Positions 24,456 to 36,197 of a stretch of 64,000 nucleotides of DNA are shown one piece after another. Below the pieces are notes generated by a model, which ran no database searches, had not been told where the DNA came from, and saw only the letters and a list, made by a program, of their open reading frames with translations. How positions within the stretch are numbered: the first letter of the stretch is position 1; each line of letters begins with the position of its first letter. The position numbers and the translations under genes are program-made. The stretch lies in the NCBI GenBank assembly GCA_010015655.1, contig ML976657.1, positions 1,365,654 to 1,429,653 of the forward strand. Reading direction: 5' to 3'. The DNA comes from Bimuria novae-zelandiae CBS 107.79 (lineage: Eukaryota > Ascomycota > Dothideomycetes > Pleosporales > Didymosphaeriaceae).

Positions 24456-24810
24456 GTTATCTGGGGAAAGAGCCGTCGTCTGAAGTCTGGAAAGGAAGGC
24501 GCGCTCATCGCGGCCCGCCCGCACAAACCCTTCTTGTCACCTACCCAATTCCAGTGGCACCTCCACGGGACCCTCTTTTACTCACGCCTCTCCCGGAATG
24601 CACTTGCAATTACGATTGCTCGTCATTCAGAAACTGTTTGTGTTTACCGGCTTCACGGGCCCCTGTTTCCCCAAACCATTCACTGCACGGGACACACATA
24701 TACCCACGTAAGGCGGGCCTTTGCTGCTCGATCTCAGAGCAACACTCGCGCTCACCCGGTAATCTAATCTGGCACAGCGTACTCGAACCTTTTCGTGCCC
24801 ATTAATCACG
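24456..24810. other. Intergenic spacer
   Basis: 355 bases between the PQ-loop gene and the next plus-strand gene. No repeat or RNA gene is seen; it probably contains the 3' UTR of one gene and the promoter of the next. Confidence 0.5.
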
Positions 24811-25821
24811 ATGAGCACAATCGCGACCAAGGTCATGTCGCTCAGCTCCACCTCAGGACCGCCAACCCCTCCACCCCAGACGCCGTGCTCAGACTCGTCC
24901 GCTGCCCACGACTATGGCGCGCAGCCGGACTTTGAGGCCATTGGACGCATTCTTGGTCCGATCCAGGAGGACCTGAACGAGCAAGCTGAAGTTGCTATGC
25001 TCCCCAGCCCGCCCATCAACACGCCAGAAGCTTTTTCTCCTGCTCCATCCGTCTACCGTCCTGCGCGCAACCGTGGCTTTAGCCTTCTTGGAGACCGCCT
25101 GGCTCAACTCAAGCTTCACGAGCGCAGCTCACCGCACAAAGATTCGGACTGCGCCTCGAGCAACCGTTCTGTCGCGCTGTCAAACGAGGAGGATGACCGA
25201 GAGAGCATGGAGGACGACGCAAGCTCCGTTGGCGCGCGCTCTACGGGACTCTTGAACACCCCGCGACTTACTCGCAGTAAGATTGCTAACTCGCTCGTCT
25301 CACCCGTGCCAGGTGCCATTCCAATCGCGCTCGGCTCGGCTCGGCTCAATCCGCGCATCGAGGAGTACGTCCACTTCTCCAGCAAAGATCTACCCGTCAC
25401 CGGACCTGTGAAGCTCGCCACTTCTTCCACTCAGGCTGTCCCGGCAAACGACGGCTCCCACACACGTGGCGCTTCTGTTGACACCATTAGGACCAATCAC
25501 ACCGGAGTCACGGAGAAGAGCACATGGGCTGAGGAGGTCGAGGATGCCACTGAGCGCGCATTCTTGCGCCTGGAGCAGTTGGCTTACGATGAGGCTACCA
25601 TCAATCCTCAGCGCAGCATGGAGGACTACTACGTCGAGCGCCTCCAGCGACTTCTTCTCTCGGCCGACCGAAAGGTCAAGCTCAAGGTTTCCTATGAACC
25701 TTCTGTGGGAAGCTCGGCCAGCTCTCCCGCCACCACGTCCACCGAAACCCCTATTGAGGTCCCGGATGAGGGTCTCACCACGTCCACACCCGCCGTCGCC
25801 AAGGAGGCCACTAAGGAGTAG
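24811..25821 (+). CDS. Disordered protein of unknown function, 336 residues
   Basis: A single exon with consistent codon usage. The sequence is mostly low complexity, rich in Ser, Pro, Thr and acidic residues, with an Ala/Thr/Pro tail. One segment near residues 235-295 (TWAEEVEDATERAFLRLEQL, then MEDYYVERLQRLLLSADRKV) looks helical and might be a binding domain or a short coiled coil. Several SP and TP sites suggest phosphorylation by cyclin-dependent or MAP kinases, which is inference. No transmembrane or signal segment is seen. I do not recognise a family. Confidence 0.75.
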   Translation: MSTIATKVMSLSSTSGPPTPPPQTPCSDSSAAHDYGAQPDFEAIGRILGPIQEDLNEQAEVAMLPSPPINTPEAFSPAPSVYRPARNRGFSLLGDRLAQLKLHERSSPHKDSDCASSNRSVALSNEEDDRESMEDDASSVGARSTGLLNTPRLTRSKIANSLVSPVPGAIPIALGSARLNPRIEEYVHFSSKDLPVTGPVKLATSSTQAVPANDGSHTRGASVDTIRTNHTGVTEKSTWAEEVEDATERAFLRLEQLAYDEATINPQRSMEDYYVERLQRLLLSADRKVKLKVSYEPSVGSSASSPATTSTETPIEVPDEGLTTSTPAVAKEATKE

Positions 25822-26376
25822 GACTTTGCAGGCCACACAGCACGGGTTCATCTGTTTTATACGGTAAGAGATCCGAACATACGTGACCAGACTAGCTAAC
25901 TGTCAATCCAGGAGAAATACCTTACAGATTAGCCTTTGAAAAGGTGTGCAATGTGTGACTTGCTGTATTATGACAATGGTATGAGTACACAGTCTATCTT
26001 GAGACAAGCAATGCATTCGCAGACCGTACTCTTGTCCTTGATATCTGCGCTCTGTCCTCAGCATGTAGGGGCGGAACCGTGCAGGGGCGTTACGGGTCTG
26101 GCTTGCATTAAGCATCGATCACTTACACGGTCATGGGGACACGATAGTGTGGAACGGCGTATAATAATGCTTCATGAGTTGAAAACCTCCAAAATCGTAT
26201 TGAATATTGTGAGCATTTCGACGAAACCTACGCACGAAGACTACCCCTCGCGTAGAGCTGAAGGTCAGCTATACAGTGCCGAGTCAACAGTCAACATACA
26301 GTCATTGCATCTCTGCGACTAGGGTTACACACTGTCTCTAACCTCTCTACGCATCGCCTGTCGCCGTACTCCCGCT
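25822..26376. other. Convergent intergenic spacer
   Basis: 555 bases between the ends of two convergent genes. No supported gene or repeat is seen. Confidence 0.5.
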
Positions 26377-26818
26377 TCACGCAAGACCCTGCCTCGCGCC
26401 AAAAGCCTGCAGCGCACCCACAACAAACAGCAGCCCACCCGTAGGCCTATCATTCACACTCCAATACTACTCACACACATCAGCCCCATTACTCTCTCTA
26501 ATTCACACACAAAGATAAACTTACGCTCGCGCCAGCGCCAAACAGCAATGTAGTCAACAGGCCCGCCACAGTCTTGTCAGCCATGTCGACGATGCCGGTC
26601 TGGCTCCACTTGTAGTTCAAAACGCCGGCGATGACGAACCACACACTGCCTTCGTACCAGCCTATTTTGGAGGCGCCGCGCAGCCAGATGGGGAGAGAGG
26701 CTGTGGAGGGGTGGGTGAATTGCGAGAGGCCTTTGGCGGTGTGCCCGATGGAGAGGAGGCCGTAGGCGAGGCTGGTGTAGAAGAGAGGGGGGTGGAGGCC
26801 GAGGGTGCTGGTTGCCAT
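26377..26818 (-). CDS. Small four-helix membrane protein, unknown role
   Basis: Exon 1 is 26818-26525 and exon 2 is 26466-26377, joined over a 58-nt intron (GTAAGT..TAG). The resulting 127-residue protein ends GALQAFGARQGLA. Exon 2 is too short to stand out as a reading frame, but it keeps the frame and supplies the final helix (TGGLLFVVGALQAF). Four hydrophobic stretches lie near residues 10-30, 50-70, 82-98 and 105-122, with a Gly/Trp-rich connecting segment (IWLRGASKIGWYEGSVW). This looks like one of the short conserved fungal membrane proteins without a known function. The N-terminus has no cleavable signal. Confidence 0.75.
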
Positions 26819-28116
26819 TTTGAGGTGGATGGGTAGGTGGATAGGATGGGAGGGGTTTGTGGGGAGGAGGTGATGGGTTGTGGTTGTGGTTGTGGTTGTG
26901 GTTGTGATGGAGGGTGATGGGAGGTGGGAGGGTTGTGTTGCCGAGGTTGTTTGGCTGGATTAGGGTATGATGCGATGTAATCGTAGAGATGACTTGGTGT
27001 GATTTGTTCATATTCGGTGCATTATGGTATGGCTTACAAGTACATCGTAGCATTTGTCCACGTACTATACGAATTCAAATCTACTCTTTTTGCACATGGA
27101 TTTTCTCACTGCTATGACATGGGGTACTTTGTGAAGCGTTCTGTTGATACTACCAAACGCTGCAATCGGTGAATAGACAGAAATTGATCACAGCCAGCGA
27201 ATAAACATGTGAATACAAACATGAGAAACAGCAATCTGCTGCGCGTGGAAATGCAGACGTATAAATGTAGCCCACCCGGACGCAAGGTACGCGGTATGTA
27301 ACAATCGCAGAATAAGGTTATCGATATCTGTCCGCACTTCCGCACCTTGGCCTTGTCTCCCGGCTTCTACATGTCAACTTGGAAGCGCATCATACATGAC
27401 GCATGGGAAGGTCTATCCGAACCTTTGAGTTACTTCCATGAAGCAAGTTATCCGGCCACAACCAGATTTATCGAGGGAACGCCAGCGGCATCTCGTAGTT
27501 GCCGACTCCAGATGTCGCAAAGCTTGGAGCATTGACAACGCCTTCATATCCGGCTAGTGCTATCGACGTAATCGCCAAGACGCATCCTGTGCCACAGCTC
27601 CTTGTTGCGGCGGCAAGCTGCAAGCTGCCCGAGACCTGCATATTTCCCGATCGGCCTGAGTTGGAGGCGGTTTTTTGCGCGCTGCACCGTCTATTTTTCC
27701 TCCTACCATCCGCTCGGAGAGTTGGTGCAATCCCGCTGCACGTTATTGAGCTTCTCCCAATTGCATTGCTGTTACCGCGGGGTCGGTCTCCGTCAGCCTG
27801 ACAAAGTGAGTTGTACCCGCCAAAATCCGGCCAGCAACGCCGTTTCCAAGTCATCCATGCAACCGCTCCGCTGCAGCCGCGACCTCCCAGATTTTGCACA
27901 CCGTCTGCGGCTCTTCCAATTAGCTCGCTGGTCCAGGCTCGCTCCACTTGGACATGTTTTGGTGTGCATCATCCGCGTGCTTCCTTGAGCTATCCGGGAG
28001 CCTTTCACTGTTTTGTCAGCTTTCGGCACAACCGGCTCCAACCCGACACCCTACCCTCAGCACAACTCGCTGTTTTCCGAGTATAGTCTTCAATTGGTCT
28101 GTAAGCTAACCAGTCA
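26819..28116. other. Intergenic region, divergent
   Basis: About 1.3 kb between divergent genes. Short GGTTGT repeats occur near 26876-26905. Overlapping short frames at 27347-28086 have no domain and are not called. Confidence 0.5.
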
Positions 28117-30109
28117 GTGCCCATCGTACCTTACTTGCATCATGGCGGCGAACAGGTGCCTCTCCGGCCTTTCCTCCCCACTACCTCCGCCGCCCCTTCC
28201 ATATCTGCTTCCTCCATCCTCCCTACGTGGACACCGCTAGCGTTATCTCTTTCGAATCCTCCAGGCGAGCACACGAACATCGCGCCGGACGCCTCCGACC
28301 AACACCCACCCTCGGTCATCGACATTTCTATAGAACATCCTTCGCATGAACAGGCGTCCGGACCAGCTCTATCACCCTCTGTCACTGCTGTTGGCGGGTC
28401 TGACAACGAAACAGATGCGCAGATGAAGGGCCGGAAAGCAGGGATCGCTGCCGTTGGAACCTTCTTTGGCCTGTTTTCGTACGTGCAGATATACCAGAAC
28501 GTCATCTTCCCGCACGTCACCCCTCCGGATGAACAATTGGAAGAACCGAAATGGGTCGGCTCATCTCGTTCATGGCTAGACAGAAGGGTCTGCAATTGGT
28601 TTGGGCTATGCGGGTTGGCGCATTTAAATCAGGCACATTGGACAACACAGGGCGCCCCAGTTAAGGAAACGGTGCAAGTGGAGAACAAAGAGCGGGAGAA
28701 GATAGATCTCAACGACTTCCGGGAGAATGCCAAGACACTCCCGAAAGATTGGTCTGAGAAGGAACTGAAGGACCGCGAGGTGCCCCAGTACGTCCTAGAT
28801 CATGCGCCTCTCATTCACTTGTATTCGGGTGAAGAATATTGGCCTTGCGATATCGCAGATCATCTGTTCCACACGACGCCCCACCTGAACTACACCCCGC
28901 TTCAAGCCGTCGACGACCATCCTGACCTTGAAAACCTCTACGAACTTAACAAGTGGGGTCGCTTCGTATACTTACAAAGTGACGACAATGTCGAAGACTT
29001 CCCTGAATGGCTAGGAGGCAAGAGCAATATTCCCGATGTTCCAAAGGATTCGGATCCTGACGATGATCCAGAGGACGACGGCCATTACGAGGAAGACAAG
29101 GATGGCGAAAAGTCTAGCTGGTGGAATGTTGGCGTCGGTGACGCCAAAGAAAGAGGTGGGATTCGATCCAGCGGGACAGCCAACTGGCGTGTTCCCGCCC
29201 CTACTGCGGTACCGACTGAGACTCCTGAAGGCGAAGAGCTCGTGGTCGAAGATGACAAGGATTGGTGGCAGTCCGAGCTTCGACGAACGTTGAAGAAGAG
29301 GGGAAAGAAAGTGGTCGGGGGCAGAAGCGACGCGCCTGCTGTGCTCATCGTGGTACCCAAAGAGAATGGTGTCGTGGACGCTTTCTGGTTCTTCTTTTAC
29401 AGTTACAATCTTGGCAACGCCGTCTTCAACGTACGATTCGGTAACCACGTGGGCGACTGGGAGCATACCACGGTGCGTTTCCAAGATGGTGTGCCGAAAG
29501 CCGTCTTCTTTAGTGAACACAGTTTCGGAGAGGCGTACACTTGGGACGCCGTGGAGAAGTCCGGTAAACGAGTGAGTGCCATGTTTTCATTCATAATGTT
29601 CTGCGCTGACCGTCCTCTAGCCTGTGGGCTTTTCTGCGACCGGTACCCACGCCATGTATGCCACCGCAGGTGTTCATCCCTATGTGCTGCCGGGTGGCAT
29701 CCTCCATGATGTGACTGACCGTGGCCCACTATGGGATCCGACGCTGAACATGTACTCTTACACGTACGACTACAGGAGGGACGATCTCAAAAGCTCCAAC
29801 ATAACGCCTCATGCCCCAATTGGATACTTCTACTTTCAGGGCCACTGGGGTGATAAATTCTACCCTCTTAGTGACCCTCGGCAATACAGGTTCTTGGGGC
29901 AGTATCACTATGTTAACGGTCCTCTTGGTCCCCGCTTCAAAAATCTCGGAAGGAAAGAAATTTGCCAAGGCAACGGCGAGTGTATCCTGAAGAGGTGGAT
30001 AGGCGACAAGAAGTCGCGGCCGTACACGAAACGATATCCCCTGGTCGGACGTGGAGAAGAGATGAGCCAGGAAGATATGCGCCGCTTCGGCGTCAAAGAT
30101 GTTGCATAA
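28117..30109 (+). CDS. VPS62: Vps62-family protein (vacuolar protein sorting 62-like)
   Basis: Exons 28117-29571 and 29621-30109 give up to 647 residues. A single hydrophobic segment near 110-128 (GIAAVGTFFGLFSYVQIYQN) is followed by the Vps62 domain. Markers are HAPLIHLYSGEEYWPCDIAD, the double Leu/Tyr segment, NVRFGNHVGDWEHTTVRF and THAMYATAGVHPY; the last two are hallmark motifs of DUF946/Vps62 proteins. An acidic, Asp/Glu-rich insertion separates the two halves. Yeast Vps62 is linked to vacuolar sorting, but its biochemical role is unknown. The start is uncertain: ATG 28142 with a first intron is an alternative. The 49-nt intron at 29572-29620 is phase 0. Confidence 0.85.
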
Positions 30110-31564
30110 GCAACAAAGAAGACACGACACGAAACGATAGACGACTACCACGTTTGATTTGAGCGCATGCTGCACAGCCATTCATTCTTCGGCGCTTGGG
30201 GTTTGTTGGTTTGTTCATTCGGGGGCGTTTTGGGGCCTCGACTGCACGCGGAAATGTATTTGGATTTCGATGAGACGATACCACTGCGACTTGTACCTAT
30301 GTACCATATTCTTCTGGTTTATCGCTGCTACGGGGATAACGCGGTGTGCTTTAAAAGATACCTAGATGCATAACATTATTCTTTCGCTCAAAGAACTACA
30401 TGTATTTTGAGAACAGGGCTCGTGCATGTTAGCTGGGGCGTTACGTGACATGTAAGCTGGAGGCAGGGCACAGGGCTGATATCGTGATAATCAGTGTCCC
30501 GAAGGGGAACATTCGTCAGTGCCACGTTGTCTGCGAGCGTTTTCCACCAGTAGGATTGTAGAGGACGGCTCGCCGTGCTTTGACAGTACGCGTGCTGCGT
30601 TGTTCACACCAACTCAACGCTACTATATGCATTGTTAACGAGGTGCGGTCCGCCGCAGGTAATCAAGCACTGGCGCAAGTTACGCCATTCTTGCGCCAGT
30701 GTCAACCATGCAGCACATCACCAAGTGTTTCTCTCTTCGAAATCATGACAGCTTGCAACGTCTCAGTCGCGCTAAGGGCACTTGGGTGCACCGGCGGCCT
30801 GTTGGTGTCTTGTTTGCTGATCGACCGCCGTGTTTAGTGTTGCCGAACTGTCGGCGGACTTGCTCTACAATCATTTGCGATGAGACAAAGATTTGCTCAG
30901 CGCGCAGAGCTAAGAGTCATAGCGGACCTGTCTCGGGCGTTGTAGGGATGCGTCGTTCGACGCTCATCTCGTCATGGTCGGAAAAAATAACGAAAGTGCC
31001 CGGGTGGTGTGAATGCGCCACCGCTCTGACAAACAATGAGCTATCTGCCTTATCAGGCAGGCCATGCCCCTTGGATGCAGTGTTGAGAAGCGCACGCAGC
31101 TTGGCTTTGAGACAGACTTATCGTCGTTTAGACGTCGTTATCACGATTGACGTTGGGTGCGCACGCTCCAGTCGACACCAGGTCCACCTTTGTTTCCGCG
31201 GGAAGCCAGTCGTGTGACTTTACGGTAGCGCCTGAAACGCGATCGCCCATTGCGTATTAGTCGCGTATGACGCTCTATCTTGGGCTGCATACATACATAT
31301 CATACGCCCCATCAGCGACGCCGAGTCGTGCTCTTGACCGCTGAACACGCAGACAGTTCGCGACGAGGCATGCGATTCCTCCTACAATAGCCACTTCCAC
31401 TGTTTATCAAACGACCACGCAATCACCGTTTGTTGTTACGTCGCGTTTCCTTGGTTCAGTTCCCCGCCCTATCTTCACGGGGACTTGTGCCTCCAACGCG
31501 CCGTACGATCACAACGGATTCGTTCTCCGATAAAAGTCTACGCCTCACGTGAGGCAGGACAATC
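30110..31564. other. Intergenic region
   Basis: About 1.45 kb without a recognised gene, containing a perfect 12-bp hairpin listed separately. The last 200 bases lead into the next gene. Confidence 0.5.
30668..30701. repeat. Perfect 12-bp inverted repeat (hairpin)
   Basis: CACTGGCGCAAG at 30668-30679 is mirrored by CTTGCGCCAGTG at 30690-30701 around a 10-base loop. No T-run follows, so it is not a bacterial-type terminator. It could be a dimeric regulator site or a chance or remnant element. Confidence 0.8.
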
Positions 31565-33355
31565 ATGGCGTTTCGCCAGCAACACCGTCCGCAGTCCTCG
31601 CGACAGATCTCGTATCATGAACCCCTGACCGAGATCGGCACCACCTCGCCGCAACTGAAGAGGGCCCTCGAGGAATCAGAAGAATGGGTCCTCTTCTCAC
31701 CGGGCGCGCCTTCCACTACCGCACGCACCCACACGACTTCGACCGACCGAACGCCGCGCACCGCTGGCCTGTCGCGGTTCAGTGACTGCGGCTCTTTAGA
31801 TACCGCCGCGCGCTCACGAGACGACGACGATGTCACCTGTCAGGGAACAGAGGAGGGTGAGGAGCTGGACAGCTTAGATGATGGCCTGCACGCATTCCAC
31901 GAGCCGTCCGAGTATGCTGGGCCATCGAGCAGATTGCAGCAGAGTGGCGACACTGTTCTGCCTACACACGATGGTCTGGGCACCTTCCAGCCTGATGCCG
32001 ATGTGGCCGAGCACATTTGGCAGTTTGAGAGGCAGGCGCCGCGGAGACGTCACGCTCGACGACGATCAAGCGTGCAGCGACGACTCGACGCCTTGGAAGA
32101 GACGGACGAGGTCAACCAGGAGCAGGACAGGCGGCAGCGGATAGAGAAGTGGAGGCTGGAGCAAAGCAAAGCACTCTTAGAAGAGATCGAACGAGAGACA
32201 AGACGCAGGCGGAGAATGAGCATGGTCAGCGCTGCTCGCAGCCGAACAGACAGTACGCACCAGCTTGCTGGAAGCACTCCATCACAGGTTGCACAGTCAG
32301 TGTCAGACGGTCAAAGCGAAACATCTGACGAGAGTATCGAGAACTTGTCTTTCTGGCAACGTTTGACAAGAAGAGTAATACGCGACCTCATGGGCATTGA
32401 TGAGGATACTCTGTCTGTTATTTTTGGTGAATCGTTACCAGAAGAGGATGTGCCGACGACTACCGAAGTGCCCAATGTGAGGCCTTCGATCGATGCCACT
32501 TTACAAGCTTTGGATGCAGAAGGTACGCCGGATGGGGACTGGCAGCATCGGCTTCTTGAAAGGGTAGCGCGCGAGCTCGGCATACTTGTCCACCAGCTCT
32601 CTGAGCATCCCGGTGCCTTCTCTACCTATCGCAGCACCCAGGAGGCACCCGAGTACGCAGGGCTCGCTAGGTCAAAATCTTCCATCGCTCTATCTATTGA
32701 CCCAACGCCCTCCAACCTCACTAGCTCTGGACACTCCGCACCATTTCCTTCATCCGCGCAATTCGCACCAACCTTCCCTCAGCAGCCTTCCAACACATAC
32801 AGTGAAGCGTCTCTCTGGGGCATCGAGGAAGAACCGGAACCCGTCGACCCTTTGGACTCCTTTCGTGCCCCTCGCCCAGCTCCCGCACCCGTGAACCACG
32901 CCGAGGACATCGCACGCGAGCAAGAGTACTGGGAACGCGAGCTCGACGTCAAGATGGTCTTCAATTTCCTCTTGAAGCGCTTCTCCTCCCGGCGCTCCAG
33001 CATCTCTTCGCAGCCGCGCCGCAACTCGGGAACACCTGCCGCCGGCCTCGGTGCGCAAGAAGAAGACCCGCAGGCCAGCGCGAGGAGAGCGGCTATGATC
33101 AGGCAGAACCACCCCCTGGTCAGCCGCTCGAAAGAACCGCTTCCGACGAGCTCGAGGACTAAGAAAAGAGAAGGCGCGATGTTTAAGACGTATTATCATC
33201 AGCAGCCTTCGCTGAGGAGCCAGGTGTTAAGGAGTAGCTCGAGCGTTACGAGCCAGAGCACAAAGAAGAGTAAGAGGTCTGGCGGGAGTGGGCGGAACTA
33301 CTGGGACTTTGGTGGTAGCGTTGGGTCCGGTAGTGTGATTGAGGGGAAAGCGTAA
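31565..33355 (+). CDS. Conserved-looking fungal protein of unknown function, 596 residues
   Basis: A single exon with a clear coding pattern. Long disordered Ser/Thr/Pro-rich regions alternate with three ordered blocks. First is a charged coiled-coil-like helix at about 155-225, rich in Arg, Glu and Gln. Second is a compact block near 258-295 containing NLSFWQRLTRRVIRDLMGID and IFGESLPEED. Third is YWERELDVKMVFNFLLKRF near 455-475. The alternation suggests a scaffold or regulator. The Arg-rich segments (RRRHARRRSS) could direct it to the nucleus. No catalytic motif, membrane helix or signal peptide is visible. I do not recognise a named family. Confidence 0.8.
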   Translation: MAFRQQHRPQSSRQISYHEPLTEIGTTSPQLKRALEESEEWVLFSPGAPSTTARTHTTSTDRTPRTAGLSRFSDCGSLDTAARSRDDDDVTCQGTEEGEELDSLDDGLHAFHEPSEYAGPSSRLQQSGDTVLPTHDGLGTFQPDADVAEHIWQFERQAPRRRHARRRSSVQRRLDALEETDEVNQEQDRRQRIEKWRLEQSKALLEEIERETRRRRRMSMVSAARSRTDSTHQLAGSTPSQVAQSVSDGQSETSDESIENLSFWQRLTRRVIRDLMGIDEDTLSVIFGESLPEEDVPTTTEVPNVRPSIDATLQALDAEGTPDGDWQHRLLERVARELGILVHQLSEHPGAFSTYRSTQEAPEYAGLARSKSSIALSIDPTPSNLTSSGHSAPFPSSAQFAPTFPQQPSNTYSEASLWGIEEEPEPVDPLDSFRAPRPAPAPVNHAEDIAREQEYWERELDVKMVFNFLLKRFSSRRSSISSQPRRNSGTPAAGLGAQEEDPQASARRAAMIRQNHPLVSRSKEPLPTSSRTKKREGAMFKTYYHQQPSLRSQVLRSSSSVTSQSTKKSKRSGGSGRNYWDFGGSVGSGSVIEGKA

Positions 33356-34941
33356 TGGCGACGGGATGACATGTTGTTACACGAATACTGATATCATCTT
33401 AACGAAGGCAAGAACGACTGACGGGGTTTTCCATGCGGCAAGGAATTTGAACGACCATAGACCTGGGTATATACGATAGGTGGAGATGATGGTCTGGATT
33501 GGGTTATAGAAAATTGGCGGGTGGTGGGTACGGGTCGGTTTGGTTTGGTTTGGTTTGGGGTCCTTTGCATCAGCAACACAGCGGGTATTGGTGCATCGCG
33601 CAACTCGCACTCGTGCGCGCTTTTCCTCATTTCATTGGGTTTTGGGCGTTGATGATTCTCCTCACGATATCCTCAGAACGATAAAGCATAAGTCTCGTCC
33701 TTGTGCATGTAACAATATTAGAATTCGCAACTGCTTTGTCAATACGTCTGTTCACATCCGCTTCCGTCCAAGAAGAAGTTCAGGATCATGGGGGAAAGTA
33801 CGTAGGGTTCAAAGGATCCACTCACTCGTACGATACCAAATCTACGGAAATGAGCAGTTTGTCCATTCTCCATGAATGGGAAAGCGATGCACAGCACCAC
33901 ATTTTTGAACTGTATAGTGCTTCGCACGGTACGCGGCACGTCGGGATCAAGTAAATGAGTGCAACTCCTCGTGGTAAGATTCAACGCTAGTGCTGTTGTG
34001 CTTGTCTCGATCGAACCAAGGAGCCAGTATGTCGTTTCTGCTGAACGGCAGAGCTGGGTATAGTGGAAAAACGGTTGCCGTTTGATTCGCTGGTTGTAGG
34101 TTTTTTTTTGTGAGCACTGCAGGGCGAAGTGCTACTAAAAGCTGGCAGGCTTGATCGGGTGGTTGAAAGGCAAGTGCGACGACCGTCTCGAAGTGTGAGG
34201 TCATGACTACACCTGGGTATGTATGATGCGGGTTTGCTAGACAAACAAGTCGGATTCTTGGTTCAAGTGTAGTGAATTCGAGAACGGAATGAGATGATCA
34301 TTAATGTATATTGCATTAAGGAGGTGGAATTTCAAGCACGGCTCCGATATCCCTCAGGCACAGGTCGTCAGCATGTCATGCTTATTGGGCTCAACAGTGC
34401 ACTACATTTCCACAGATTTTACTCTTCAACATCACCACACATATAGAAACCAGCAATACGGCGCTTTCTCGACGACCTCTTACTAATTTTGAGTCTATGT
34501 GCAGATTTAAATAGCGCACTTTTGCTCACTTTATCAAACGCACGTGGACAAAAACCACCGATTCGTGCAGGATCTTCGTCTCCAACACGTCGCGTTTAGC
34601 CACGCTACCCCCCGTCTACTTCTGCATCTGACTTTAATATACACGGAGAAAGGTTATATGGAAGGTGGCATTGTTATATGTAATATCCCCTTGAGGTCAT
34701 CGTCTTCTGATAGGTCCGCCTCTGCTCTTATTAGGCTAAACCTGCATGTGCGTGTATTCTACAGAGCACGTGGAAAGGATATATGAACTAGGTGGCGACC
34801 CAAGTATAGAATATTGGGCTTGAAAAGCCAGTGCAGGGATGCGTGGAAATTGTATAAATTGCTACTAGAAGTGGGAATCTAGGAGATGCACAACATTAGA
34901 TCTGCGTTCGCGTAGCGGTAGTGTAAAACCACCACGACAGC
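33356..34941. other. Intergenic region, AT-richer
   Basis: About 1.6 kb with no supported gene. A short GGTTT repeat (four units) lies near 33537-33556. From ~34300 the base composition is AT-richer, but not the extreme TA-only pattern of RIP. Confidence 0.5.
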
Positions 34942-36197
34942 ATGAAAGTTTTTGCAGTTGTGCTGCTTAGTGCAGCGCTGAATGAAGCGCACTGTAAGAG
35001 ATCTTGTTACCCTTTCCTATCTCCGCATTGCGCACTTACAGAAATGTGTGCAGAGCTAACAGTTCGTGCTTCAGGGGTAACTTCCAACTTCATCTTCGAC
35101 AACCGCATCACCGGGGAATTTGAATATGTCCGGTACCTCTTCCTCCCAAGTTTCTTCCCCCTCACTGTATCGCTATCCTTCTAACAGAGCTCATAAAGTG
35201 AAATCTCCCCCCTCAACACCCCCTCCACGACCGACCCAGAAACACTGCTCGCGTTCCCAAATACCAACCCGGACTCGACAGACTTGATCTGCGGCCGCAA
35301 CGCGTCGACGGCGTGGGGGAATACTAAGACTGCGACGGTGGCAGCGGGAGATAGCGTCGGTGCGTTCCACTACTCCACCGACGACACACCACTGTGATCC
35401 CACCAGGTGTAGAAACTGACACCCACCAGGCTTCTTCGTCGGAAGAGGCATATCCTATGACCCTCCGAACATGTACCACCCCGGTTTCGCCTCTGCATGG
35501 CTAAGCAAGGCCGAAGACGGGAACTTGGCTGCGTACAAAGGCGACGGCAAGTCTTCCTCTCCTCGCCTCTACATATATTTACAAGATCCACGAAACAGCC
35601 GAGCTAGCAGCATTTTCATTGAGGTGTTAACATGTGCAAATACAGGTCCCTGGTACAAAATTCACCAAACCACCAACCGCACCGCCCAGAGCGTCGACTT
35701 CACCGACCCGGTGGAGAAGCCGTACTATGATCCTATCAAGTCAGTCTGGGGCGTGTTCAGGGCGAGGAGTGTACGTCCCCCTCCCACCCCTTCTTCCACC
35801 CTCTCCCTCAAGATTACGCAAGCTAAAGCTCATCCGCTCCTGTGTACAGTGGAACTTCACAATCCCTTCCACCACGCCGCCAGGCACCTACCTCGTGCGC
35901 TGGGAGCACATCTTTCCCAACACCGTAGACGCGCAGTTCTATGTCAACTGCGCGCATATTAACGTTACGAATAATGGCCCTAGCGTGGAACCGGGGGAGG
36001 GGTTTAAGGTGAAGATTCCGGGGGTTTATGTTAGGGGGCAGAAAGGTGAGTTTTTTGCTTCTGGAGGAGGGGATGGGGGAGGGGTGAGGTGAGGTGCTGA
36101 TGCGTGAGCAGATGTTTATTTCTCGGGCTATGATTATGGGCTTAAGGGGAGTTTGGATGGATTTGTGCCACCGAAGCCGGAGGTCTGGGAGGGCTAG
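34942..36197 (+). CDS. AA9-type lytic polysaccharide monooxygenase (divergent)
   Basis: Seven exons: 34942-34993, 35075-35132, 35199-35359, 35430-35546, 35646-35770, 35850-36045 and 36112-36197, for 264 residues. A 16-residue signal peptide (MKVFAVVLLSAALNEA) leaves His17 as the mature N-terminus, the first copper ligand of the histidine brace. The second is His107 in MYHPGFASAWLSK, and the axial Tyr is Tyr202 in AQFYVNCA. Cys68 and Cys205 fit the usual AA9 disulfide. The second-sphere His of the family motif (R.E.IALH) appears to be Asn195 here (RWEHIFPN). Intron 4 begins with GCAAGT, a GC-AG intron, because only that donor keeps the frame. AA9 enzymes oxidatively cleave cellulose or hemicellulose outside the cell. 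Intron positions 1 and 2 are the least certain. Confidence 0.8.
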
